Shown piece by piece: positions 1 to 28,332 of a stretch of DNA of 64,000 nt (its first letter is position 1; every line of letters begins with the position of its first letter). A program made the position numbers and the translations under genes. Location of the stretch: NCBI RefSeq assembly GCF_024169655.1, contig NZ_JALJWV010000001.1, positions 2,113,001 through 2,177,000 on the forward strand, written 5' to 3'. The DNA comes from Pseudomonas marginalis. Its GTDB lineage: Bacteria; Pseudomonadota; Gammaproteobacteria; Pseudomonadales; Pseudomonadaceae. The notes beneath the pieces are model-generated. The model did not search any database and was not told the origin of the DNA. It saw nothing but the letters and a program-made list of their open reading frames with translations.

Positions 1-552
1 TACCGGCGGGTTGGCGAGCAGATTCGCGAGCGGTTCGCCACCAAAGGCCTGATGTACACCCGCAACTACGGCAACGGCCTGGACGTGTCCTGGGAGCAGG
101 TGTTCAACACCGAGGACCGCAGTGTCGTGCACGCCTACTGCGAGGCCCATGGCATCAGCTTGGAATGGAAGGAAGAGGGTGGCCTGCGCACGCGTCAGGT
201 CTGTCAGGCGGTGGCCACCCATCCGCGCACCGGCGACGCGGTGTGGTTCAACCAGGCGCACCTGTTTCATGTGTCCAACTTGCCCGAGGAAGTACGCGAA
301 ACGCTGCTCGACCTGGTCGAGGAGGAGGACCTGCCGCGTAACGTCTATTACGGCGACGGCAGTCCGCTGGAAGAGACCCTGCTCGAAGACATCCGTGGCG
401 TGATGCAGCAGGAGCAAGTCGAGTTCGCCTGGCAGGACAACGACGTTCTGATGCTCGACAACATGCTCACCGCCCACGGCCGTGGGCCCTTCCAGGGACC
501 GCGCAAGGTGGTGGTAGCCATGGCCGAGCCGCATGGCGCCGACGTGCGCTGA
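1..552 (+). CDS. SyrP/TauD-like Fe(II)/2-oxoglutarate beta-hydroxylase, C-terminal part (5' end outside window)
   Basis: The frame is open to the left edge, so only the last 183 residues are seen. They align along their whole length with the hydroxylase domain that ends the next protein: ERFATKGLMYTRNYGNG here against ERKGLLYVRTFTPGFD there, then shared GGLRTRQ/GGLQTRT, WFNQ/FFNQ, YYGDGSP/YFGDGTP and VLMLDNM. The distal iron-binding His (TAHGR) and the 2-oxoglutarate-binding Arg (GPRKV) are present; the first His-x-Glu pair must lie upstream. The family hydroxylates the beta carbon of amino acids held on NRPS carrier proteins. As a stand-alone enzyme beside two Asp modules, it probably makes one of the beta-hydroxyaspartates, most likely in the last module, which has no interface domain. 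A beta-hydroxyhistidine role is less likely because no His-type pocket is seen. The stop lies 49 bp before the next start, so the two are probably cotranscribed. Confidence 0.85.
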   Translation, partial: YRRVGEQIRERFATKGLMYTRNYGNGLDVSWEQVFNTEDRSVVHAYCEAHGISLEWKEEGGLRTRQVCQAVATHPRTGDAVWFNQAHLFHVSNLPEEVRETLLDLVEEEDLPRNVYYGDGSPLEETLLEDIRGVMQQEQVEFAWQDNDVLMLDNMLTAHGRGPFQGPRKVVVAMAEPHGADVR

Positions 553-601
553 ACAGCCCTCGACTTTTACTGAATTTTTTGCGATTGCAGGAGGACGCCC
601 C

Positions 602-3600
602 ATGGCCATCCCACATCAGCCTCAACCCCAATCCCTCATCGAGATGCTGGCGCAGCGCGCCGAACAACAAGGCGAGCAACTGGCCCTGCGCTTTCTCGGC
701 GATGGCAACGAAACCACCGAGCTGTTCACCTACGCCCAGCTCGACGCCCGGGTCCGTCACCTGGCCGCCTGCCTTGGGCAACGCGCCGAGGAAGGTGATC
801 GGGTGCTCCTGCTGCTGACCAACGGCCCGGAGTACATCGTGGCGTTTTTCGCCTGCCTGTATGCGGGGTTGATCGCGGTGCCAGCCTATCCGCCGGAGCG
901 CAATCGCCAGTTCCATACCGAGCGCCTGCAAGGCATGGCTATGGATGCGGAGCCCTCGCTGATTATCTGCGAGCAGGCGGCCCTGGAAGCCTCCCTGCTA
1001 TTGCGTGACGGCCTCGCCCTGGCGAACCTGCCGGTTGTGGCAAGCGTCCAGGACCTTGAGGCCCAGCCGGCCCAGATCTGGCAGTCACGTGAAGTGCCGG
1101 GCGACGCCATCGCCATGCTTCAATACACCTCTGGCTCCACCTCCGAACCCAAGGGCGTTGAAGTCACTCACGCCAACCTGTTGGACAACCAGCGCCTGCT
1201 GCAAATGGGCTTCGGCACCCGGCCGGGCGACGTATTTGTCAGCTGGCTGCCGCTGTACCACGACATGGGCCTGATCGGCGGCATGCTGCAACCGATCTAC
1301 GCCGGCGTGCCGCTGGTATTGCTGACCACCCAGCACTTCCTCGCCCGGCCGGCGCGCTGGCTGGAAGCGATCCACCGCTATGGCGGCACCTTGAGCGGCG
1401 GTCCGGACTTTGCCTTCCGCCTGTGTACCGAAAGCGTGCGCGACAGCCTGCTCGCCGAGCTCGACTTGAGCCGGTGGCGTGTGGCGTTCTGCGGCTCCGA
1501 ACCGGTACGTGCCGATACCCTGGCCGATTTCGTTGCGCGCTTCTCGCCGGCGGGGCTGTCGGCAACCACGCTACACCCTTGCTACGGCCTGGCCGAAGCG
1601 ACCTTGATGGTCACGAGTAATACCCGGGGTGGCCCCTACTACACACTGCATGTCGACCACGAAGAACTGGCCCATGGCCGGGTGGTGCCCGATCCGTCCG
1701 GCACCGAAGTGGTCAGCAGCGGCGGGCTGTTGTTCGACGATCAGGTGCGCCTGATGGACCCGCAAACCCTGCAACCCGTCGCGCAAGACACGGTCGGCGA
1801 AATCTGGGTGCGCGGCCCTAGCGTCGCGCGTGGCTACTGGCGCAATCCCGAGGCCACCGCCAAGACCTTCCTTGACTTGCCCGATGGGCGTTGGCTACGC
1901 AGCGGTGATCTGGCGTTTCTCCACAACGGTGGTCTGTTCATCACCTCGCGGGCCAAGGACGTGATCATCATTCGCGGCCAGAACCGTTACCCACAAGACA
2001 TCGAAAAAGCCGTGGAGCAGGGCGTCGAAGCGGTACGCAAAGGCCGCGTCGCCGCGTTCCCGGTACAGGTCGACGGCCGAGAATGCATCGGCATCGCCGC
2101 CGAGATTGGCCGCAACGTGCAAAAGAAATTCGACCCGCAGACGTTGATCGATGCCATCGACCGGGTGGTCAGTGAAACCCAGCAGGAACCCGCCAGCGTC
2201 ATCGCCTTGCTGGAGCCGGCTGCGTTGCCCAAGACCACCAGTGGCAAACTGCAACGCTCGGCCTGCCGCCAGCGCCTGGAAACCGGCGAACTGGGCGCCT
2301 ATTACGTCTACCGCCGTCCGGTACTCGGCCGGGTCCCCACCGGGCACGGCGGCGCGCCCCAAGGCGATACCGAACAGCGCCTGGCGGCGATCTGGTCCGA
2401 GGTGCTTGAGGGTGTTGAGATCAGCCGCGACGACGTATTTCTCGCCAGGGGCGGTCATTCCCTGGCCGCCGTGCAAGTCGTGTCGCGAGTGCGTGCCGAG
2501 TTCAATGTCGAGTTACCGCTGAGCGCGCTATTCGCCGCAAAACCGCTTGCCCAGTTGGCCGCCATGGTTGACGCCGCGCCGCGTCTGGCCGTCGGCGTGC
2601 CGTTGCAGAGCATGCATGCCAGCGGGCCGCAGCCCATGTCGCCGGTGCAGCGCAGTCTGTGGTTGGCACAGCAGTTGGGCGGCGAACAGGGCCGGGCAGC
2701 CTATAATATGGTCGCCCGATTACGCCTGTGCGGCGACCTTCGGGTGGACGCCCTGCATGCCGCATTGGGCGATTTGATGCAGCGCCAAGCGAGCCTGCGC
2801 AGCGCCTTCGTGCCGGGGTCGGATGGCGTGGCGCTGGTGCACTGTGCCAACCGGGTTGAGCTGGCGTTGCCGCTGCTCGACCTAAGCGGTCTGCACGACG
2901 CCGAACAGGCCACCGCCCTGGCCGTGGCCGAAGCCGAGGCAGCGGGGCAACCGTTCGATCTGCAACGGCCGCCGTTGCTGCGCGTTACGCTGCTGCGACT
3001 GAACGGCCAAGAGCACTGCCTGTTACTGAGCATGCATCACCTGATCGGCGATGGCTGGTCATTCGGCGTACTGGTCCAGGAACTGGGCGCGCTTTACCAG
3101 GCACAATTGACGGGCAGCGAACCGTCGCTTGCGCCATTGAACATCCAGTACAGCGATTACGCGGCGTGGCAGAACGCCAAGGCCGGCAGCGCCGAGCGTC
3201 AGCGTGAACAAGATTTCTGGCGTGATTACCTGCGCGGCGCAGCGCAGCAACTGGCCTTTCCCACCGACCGTCCGCGCCCGGCGACGCAACAGACCGCCGG
3301 TGCGAGCGTGACCTTCCAGCTCAGCGCCGAGCAAGTCGCGCGTCTTGAAATACTCGGCCGGGCCCACGGCGCCAGCCTGTTCATGGTCCTGCGCGGGGCC
3401 TTTGACTGGCTGTTACATCGCGTCACCGGCCAGGACGATTTGGTCTACGGCACGGATATCGCCGGTCGACCGCGCGCCGAGCTGGAAAAAATCATCGGCT
3501 TCTTCGTCAACATCGTTCCGCTGCGTGCGCATGTCCGTGAGGAGCAGTCGTTCAGCCAATGGTTGGCCCACGTCAGCGAGGATTCTCTGGCGGTTTTCGA

Positions 3601-5077
3601 ACAGGCGGACTTGCCCTTCGAGCAGATTCTCGACGCCAGTGGCGTCGCTCGCGAACGCCAGCGCAACCCGCTGGTGCAGGCGCTGTTTGTACTGCACAGC
3701 ATGCCGCGCGGGCAGTTCGCCGTGCCGGGGCTGAGCGCTGAGTTACTCGCCGTGCCGGCGCAAACCTCGAAGTTCGACATGGCCCTGTTCCTCACCCCCA
3801 ACGCCCAAGGCTTGGGTGGCGAGTGGGTGTTTGCCACCGCGATCCTCGACGAGGCTCGGGTACGCTGCTGGGCCGATGCCTGGGTCGACCTGCTCGAACA
3901 AGTTCTCGCCGCGCCCGACCAGCCTCTCGCCGCGTTGACCCTCCGCGCCCTGCAACCCCTGCCTGTCGCCCCGGCCAGTGGTCGCTCGCGGCTGGAGGCC
4001 AAGCGCGACAAGCTCAAGTCCTTCACCCGCCAAGCCGCGCCGTCCGCTGCCGAATCTGCGGTACGTTGCACGCCGCTGAATGCCGACAGTCAGTTCCCCC
4101 TGGTGATCGAGCCGGTCAGCGCCGACCTCGACCCTTGTGTCTGGGCCAGCCAGCATCGCGAGTTCATCGAAACCAAGCTGCGCTGTCATGCCGGCTTGCT
4201 GTTCCGTGGCTTCGGTTTGAGCACCGCGCAGGATTTTGAGGCCTTCGCCGAGGCCATCCAGCCGGGCTTGTATGGCGCCTATGGCGACTTGCCGAAGAAG
4301 GAAGGCGGGCGCAACACCTACCGCTCCACGCCTTACCCCGAGCAGCAGATGATCCTGTTCCACAACGAAAGCGCACACCTGCGCCGCTGGCCGCGCAAGC
4401 AGTGGTTCTTCTGCGAGCTGCCATCGCCGGTCGGTGGCGCCACGCCCATCGTCGACTGCCGGGCCATGTATCGCGCCTTGCCGGCCGAGCTGGCCGAGAT
4501 CTTCGAGCGTAAGGGTTTGTTGTACGTGCGCACCTTCACTCCGGGCTTCGACGTCGATTGGCGCGACTTCTACAAGACCGACGAGCGTGCCGTGGTCGAG
4601 GCTGCGTGCCGCGAGCAAGGCGTGGAGCTCGAGTGGTTGGCCAACGGCGGCCTGCAGACCCGCACGCCTTGCCCTGCGGTGATCCGCCATCCGTACACCG
4701 GGGAAAAGTCATTCTTCAATCAGGTCCAACTGCACCACGACTATTGCCTGCAAGCCGATGTGCGCCGCGACCTGCTAGGCATCGTCGGTGCCGGGCACAT
4801 GCCGCGCCAAGTGTATTTCGGTGACGGCACGCCAATCGACGACGCGGTGATGGAGCAACTGGGCCAACTCTACGAAGCCTGCGCAGTGCGCTTCGAGTGG
4901 CGGCGTGGCGACGTGGTGATGCTCGACAACATGCTCGTCGCGCATGCCCGCGACCCGTTTGAAGGCCCACGGCGGATCGTCGTGGCCATGGGCGAAATGA
5001 CTGACCGCAGCGTGTTTGACAGCGCTGCCGAAGGCACCGTCGAGCGCTCTGGCCAGTCGGCCGGCCTCTCTGTTTAA
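602..5077 (+). CDS. NRPS loading protein: fatty-acyl-AMP ligase - carrier - starter condensation - beta-hydroxylase
   Basis: ATG 602 is chosen over an in-frame start at 533 because GGAGG lies just before it and 533 overlaps the upstream gene. The protein is 1491 residues. Order: fatty-acyl-AMP ligase, about 1-570 (YTSGSTSEPKGVEVTH near 175); carrier with GGHS, Ser620; condensation domain, about 675-1110, with intact HHLIGDG from residue 812; TauD/SyrP-like domain, about 1160-1480, with His-Asn-Glu at 1254-1256 (HxE instead of the commoner HxD) and distal His1448. The ligase should activate a fatty acid as acyl-AMP and load it on the carrier. The condensation domain should then acylate the first amino acid, Asp on the next protein. 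The fused hydroxylase probably acts in trans on that Asp, using the interface domain of the next protein. Fusing the starter part to a hydroxylase is notable. Chain length cannot be read from sequence. Confidence 0.92.
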   Translation: MAIPHQPQPQSLIEMLAQRAEQQGEQLALRFLGDGNETTELFTYAQLDARVRHLAACLGQRAEEGDRVLLLLTNGPEYIVAFFACLYAGLIAVPAYPPERNRQFHTERLQGMAMDAEPSLIICEQAALEASLLLRDGLALANLPVVASVQDLEAQPAQIWQSREVPGDAIAMLQYTSGSTSEPKGVEVTHANLLDNQRLLQMGFGTRPGDVFVSWLPLYHDMGLIGGMLQPIYAGVPLVLLTTQHFLARPARWLEAIHRYGGTLSGGPDFAFRLCTESVRDSLLAELDLSRWRVAFCGSEPVRADTLADFVARFSPAGLSATTLHPCYGLAEATLMVTSNTRGGPYYTLHVDHEELAHGRVVPDPSGTEVVSSGGLLFDDQVRLMDPQTLQPVAQDTVGEIWVRGPSVARGYWRNPEATAKTFLDLPDGRWLRSGDLAFLHNGGLFITSRAKDVIIIRGQNRYPQDIEKAVEQGVEAVRKGRVAAFPVQVDGRECIGIAAEIGRNVQKKFDPQTLIDAIDRVVSETQQEPASVIALLEPAALPKTTSGKLQRSACRQRLETGELGAYYVYRRPVLGRVPTGHGGAPQGDTEQRLAAIWSEVLEGVEISRDDVFLARGGHSLAAVQVVSRVRAEFNVELPLSALFAAKPLAQLAAMVDAAPRLAVGVPLQSMHASGPQPMSPVQRSLWLAQQLGGEQGRAAYNMVARLRLCGDLRVDALHAALGDLMQRQASLRSAFVPGSDGVALVHCANRVELALPLLDLSGLHDAEQATALAVAEAEAAGQPFDLQRPPLLRVTLLRLNGQEHCLLLSMHHLIGDGWSFGVLVQELGALYQAQLTGSEPSLAPLNIQYSDYAAWQNAKAGSAERQREQDFWRDYLRGAAQQLAFPTDRPRPATQQTAGASVTFQLSAEQVARLEILGRAHGASLFMVLRGAFDWLLHRVTGQDDLVYGTDIAGRPRAELEKIIGFFVNIVPLRAHVREEQSFSQWLAHVSEDSLAVFEQADLPFEQILDASGVARERQRNPLVQALFVLHSMPRGQFAVPGLSAELLAVPAQTSKFDMALFLTPNAQGLGGEWVFATAILDEARVRCWADAWVDLLEQVLAAPDQPLAALTLRALQPLPVAPASGRSRLEAKRDKLKSFTRQAAPSAAESAVRCTPLNADSQFPLVIEPVSADLDPCVWASQHREFIETKLRCHAGLLFRGFGLSTAQDFEAFAEAIQPGLYGAYGDLPKKEGGRNTYRSTPYPEQQMILFHNESAHLRRWPRKQWFFCELPSPVGGATPIVDCRAMYRALPAELAEIFERKGLLYVRTFTPGFDVDWRDFYKTDERAVVEAACREQGVELEWLANGGLQTRTPCPAVIRHPYTGEKSFFNQVQLHHDYCLQADVRRDLLGIVGAGHMPRQVYFGDGTPIDDAVMEQLGQLYEACAVRFEWRRGDVVMLDNMLVAHARDPFEGPRRIVVAMGEMTDRSVFDSAAEGTVERSGQSAGLSV

Positions 5078-5088
5078 GGACATCCCCG

Positions 5089-8000
5089 ATGAACGATCTG
5101 AGCCTTGATTTGACCGCGCAACACACCCTGGCCTTGAGCCCCGAGCAGCGCGCCTGTTTGCTCGGCCACGACCCTGCGCGTCCTGACGCGGGCAGCCACC
5201 GGCTGCGCATCGCGATAACCGCGGCGGATGGGGCGGCGAACCTCCAGACGGCACTGCAACGCTACGCGGCGAGCAAGCCGATCCTCGGCGCGCGTTGGCT
5301 GCAAGTCTCCGGTTTCCGGGGCTGGCGCCAGGCCTTGCCGAATCAGGGGGGCGCGGTGCGCTGGGTTGAGCTGGACACCACGGCGCCAGCGTTGGCGCTG
5401 CGCGACGACGAAGTGCTCGCGGTCAGCCGGCGGGCGCTGGCGGATGGCGCGTTCGAAGTGGAATTCGTGGCCGCCGCACTGGCCCTGGACCCGTCGAGCC
5501 TGGAGCGCCTGGCCGCCGATGTGCTGGCGCTGGCACGCGGCGACACGCCGGTCTCCAGCGAAGTGGGCTATGAACACTACGTGCAATGGCGTCAGGACAT
5601 GGCCGCCGACGAAGAGGCTGCCCAAGGCCGTGCCTATTGGCAACACGCCCAGGTCGATCCCGCCCAGGGCGCTGCCTTGCACCTGGGCCTGCGCGGCAAC
5701 CCGGCGACGGCTCAGGCAGAGCGCCTGAACGTGCAGCTCGAATTGCCGGGGTCACGACTGCGCGCCCTCCAGGCCTTGGCGGATGGCCTCGGCCAACCCC
5801 TGGACGTCGTCCTGCAAGGCGTGTGGTGGGCACTGTTGGGGCGTCTGAGCGGTCAGCAGAGCTTCGTGGGCGGTTGGCTGCACGATTGTCGCGGCGACTA
5901 TGATCACTTCGAACACACCTTGGGCGTATTCGAGAAAGTCCTGCCGTTGCGCGTCGAGCTGGACCCTGCGTGCCGTTTCGCCGACTGGCTGCAGCAGGCC
6001 GAAGGTCGCTTGGGCGATCATCTCGGCTGGCAGGAATACTGCCCAATCGAGGCGCCGACCAGCACCGCGCCGTTGTTGGCGGGGTTCGTCTTCGAACAGG
6101 CGCGCCTCGCGCCACGCCAGGTGCTTGCCTACCCAAGCCGCCCGGCCTTCGAACTGCTACTGCGCGTTCGCGCTTGGGGCGAAACCCTGCAAATCAACCT
6201 CGAAGCCAACAGCGCTGCGTACAGCACGGCTGGCCTTGAGGTACTGCTTGAACAATTGCGCACGCTACTGGAGACCCTGCCGGCCGACGGCGTCATTGCC
6301 CTGGCCGACCTGGAGCCGATTGGGGCAGGGGAGCGCGAACGCCTGCTGGCACTGGCCCCGAATCATCCCGCTCCGAACGGTGAGTGGCTGCCGCAACGCC
6401 TGGCCCGACATGCCCGGCAAACCCCACAGGCCATCGCCCTCAGCGATGGTCGGCAGCGCCTCGATTATGCCGAGCTGCAGCACACGGTCACACGCATGGC
6501 CGGCTGGTTGCAAGGCCAGGGTGTCGGCGTTGGACAGTGCGTGGCCATCGAAAGCGCACGCTCGCTGCAAGGCGTGCTGCAGGTCCTCGCCGTCCTCAGC
6601 GCCGGTGCTTACTACTTGCCGTTGGAACCGGCCTGGCCGGACGAACGTCGCCATGACCTGCTGACCCGCGCCGCGCCAGCCTTGGTGCTGTGCGACCCGG
6701 CCTCCAGCAGCGCCCAAGGTCCATGGCCGAGCGCCAGCCTGGAGCAAGCGGCAAACGATGCGGAACTGCCATTCCAGCCGCCGCTTCTCAGTGACCATCA
6801 CGCGGCCTACCTGTTGTTTACTTCCGGCTCGACCGGTGTGCCCAAAGGCGTGCTCATCGAGCATGGCGCGCTACGCAACTATGCACAGGCGGCCTGCACG
6901 GCGCTGGGCCTGGAACCTGGCATGCGCCTGGCCTTGACCAGCCCGCTGACCGTCGACCTGGGCCATACCTTACTGTTCGGCGCCTGGCAGGTGGGCGCCG
7001 AGCTGGTTATCGCCGCCCAGGACGATCTCGCCGAGGGTGCCGCCTTCAGGCGCTTCCTGGCCCGGGAGCGTCCGGACGTGGCGAAGTTCGTGCCGTCGCA
7101 CTTGGCGGCCTTGCTCGAAGGCGACGCACCGCAGTTACCCGGCACCCTGATCCTCGGCGGCGAAGCCACGCCGCGCCGGCTGGTCGAGCAACTGTTCGCC
7201 CACGCGCCGACGTTGCGCCTGTTCAACCACTACGGCCCCACCGAAGCTACCGTCGGCGTGTTGTTTCACCCACTACGGGCCGACGCGCCGGACCGCGATG
7301 ACCGGGTGCCGCTGAGCCGCGTCCTCGACGGCAACCGCGTGTACCTGCTCGACGACCGCCTGCGCCTGGTGCCCACCGGCGCCTTGGGCGAGTTGTACAT
7401 CGGCGGCGCGCAACTGTGCCGTGGTTACTTGGGTGAGACCAATGCCGAGCGCTTCGTTGACGACCCCTTTATGCCGGGCCAGCGCCTTTATCGCTCCGGC
7501 GATCTGGGCCGGTATCGCGCAGAGGGCGGCCTGCAACTGGTCGGCCGCCAGGACCATCAGGTCAAGTTGCGAGGCCAGCGCATCGAGCTGGGTGAAGTCG
7601 AGGCGGCATTGTTGACCTTGCCTGGCGTTGACCAGGCCGTGGCGCGGCTGTGGTCGCCCAGTGAAGGTGCGGCCAGCCTGATCGCCTACGTGGTGCTCGC
7701 CCAAGGCGTTGCCGACGATGCCTTGCAACCGTTGCTGGCGGCCTTGGCCGAACGCCTGCCCGATGCGTTGTGCCCGGCGCGCCTGCTCGCCTTGCCGAGT
7801 CTGCCCCGTCTGTCTAACGGCAAGGTCGATCGCCACGCCTTGCCCGATCCGGACCAACTGGCGCGTCGTCAACCCGCTCGTGCGCCGGCCAGTGAGCTGG
7901 AAGCCAGCCTGCGCGATGCCATGGCTGAACTGCTGGGCTGTGCGCCGACCGCCTTGGGCGTGGATGACGACTTCTTCGAAGCCGGTGGCCATTCGCTGCT

Positions 8001-8235
8001 GGTGATCAAGCTGTTGGCGCGCTTGCGCACGATGTTCAAGCTCGAAGTCCCGCCGGGCGTGGTCTTCGACCACCCCAACGCGGCCAGCCTGGCCGTGGCC
8101 CTTGGCGAGCTTGCCGACCCGGCGCGCCTGGAAAAGATTGCCCGCCTGCGCCGCGAACTGGACAGCCTTAGCGATCAGGAACGCGCAGAGCTGCTGGACA
8201 AGGCCCGCACCGCCAAAGGCCTGGCGACCCACTGA
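5089..8235 (+). CDS. NRPS module 1: interface (inactive condensation-like) domain - adenylation (Asp) - carrier
   Basis: 1048 residues, starting 11 bp after the previous stop. Residues 1-420 resemble a condensation domain, but the HHxxxDG site is replaced by AAALALD near 128-134, so it cannot catalyse condensation. Such degenerate domains next to Asp modules are known as interface domains, thought to recruit a partner beta-hydroxylase. The adenylation domain (about 430-900) has LFTSGSTGVPKG and specificity residues I read as DLTKIGHVGK, from TVDLGHT, AKFVPSH, LILGGEA, FNHYGPTEATVG and the core NGK. This is essentially the published L-Asp code. The carrier has FEAGGHS with Ser969, then a helical tail. 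Product: acyl-Asp, probably beta-hydroxylated by the domain fused to the previous protein. There is no epimerase, so the residue should stay L. Confidence 0.92.
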   Translation: MNDLSLDLTAQHTLALSPEQRACLLGHDPARPDAGSHRLRIAITAADGAANLQTALQRYAASKPILGARWLQVSGFRGWRQALPNQGGAVRWVELDTTAPALALRDDEVLAVSRRALADGAFEVEFVAAALALDPSSLERLAADVLALARGDTPVSSEVGYEHYVQWRQDMAADEEAAQGRAYWQHAQVDPAQGAALHLGLRGNPATAQAERLNVQLELPGSRLRALQALADGLGQPLDVVLQGVWWALLGRLSGQQSFVGGWLHDCRGDYDHFEHTLGVFEKVLPLRVELDPACRFADWLQQAEGRLGDHLGWQEYCPIEAPTSTAPLLAGFVFEQARLAPRQVLAYPSRPAFELLLRVRAWGETLQINLEANSAAYSTAGLEVLLEQLRTLLETLPADGVIALADLEPIGAGERERLLALAPNHPAPNGEWLPQRLARHARQTPQAIALSDGRQRLDYAELQHTVTRMAGWLQGQGVGVGQCVAIESARSLQGVLQVLAVLSAGAYYLPLEPAWPDERRHDLLTRAAPALVLCDPASSSAQGPWPSASLEQAANDAELPFQPPLLSDHHAAYLLFTSGSTGVPKGVLIEHGALRNYAQAACTALGLEPGMRLALTSPLTVDLGHTLLFGAWQVGAELVIAAQDDLAEGAAFRRFLARERPDVAKFVPSHLAALLEGDAPQLPGTLILGGEATPRRLVEQLFAHAPTLRLFNHYGPTEATVGVLFHPLRADAPDRDDRVPLSRVLDGNRVYLLDDRLRLVPTGALGELYIGGAQLCRGYLGETNAERFVDDPFMPGQRLYRSGDLGRYRAEGGLQLVGRQDHQVKLRGQRIELGEVEAALLTLPGVDQAVARLWSPSEGAASLIAYVVLAQGVADDALQPLLAALAERLPDALCPARLLALPSLPRLSNGKVDRHALPDPDQLARRQPARAPASELEASLRDAMAELLGCAPTALGVDDDFFEAGGHSLLVIKLLARLRTMFKLEVPPGVVFDHPNAASLAVALGELADPARLEKIARLRRELDSLSDQERAELLDKARTAKGLATH

Positions 8236-8239
8236 CAAT

Positions 8240-8259
8240 GGACCGGCTGAGGCCGGTCC
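8240..8259 (+). terminator. Intra-operon GC stem-loop, possible attenuator
   Basis: Perfect 8-bp stem GGACCGGC / GCCGGTCC with a TGAG loop, two bases after the module 1 stop and followed by CCTTTATT. It looks like a weak intrinsic terminator, or a stabilising 3' end, inside the NRPS operon, 24 bp before the next start. Genes on both sides belong to one pathway, so it could lower expression of the downstream NRPSs or separate transcripts. Confidence 0.5.
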
Positions 8260-8283
8260 CCTTTATTCCGGATTGGATTGACC

Positions 8284-28331
<20,048 letters not shown>

Positions 28332-28332
28332 G

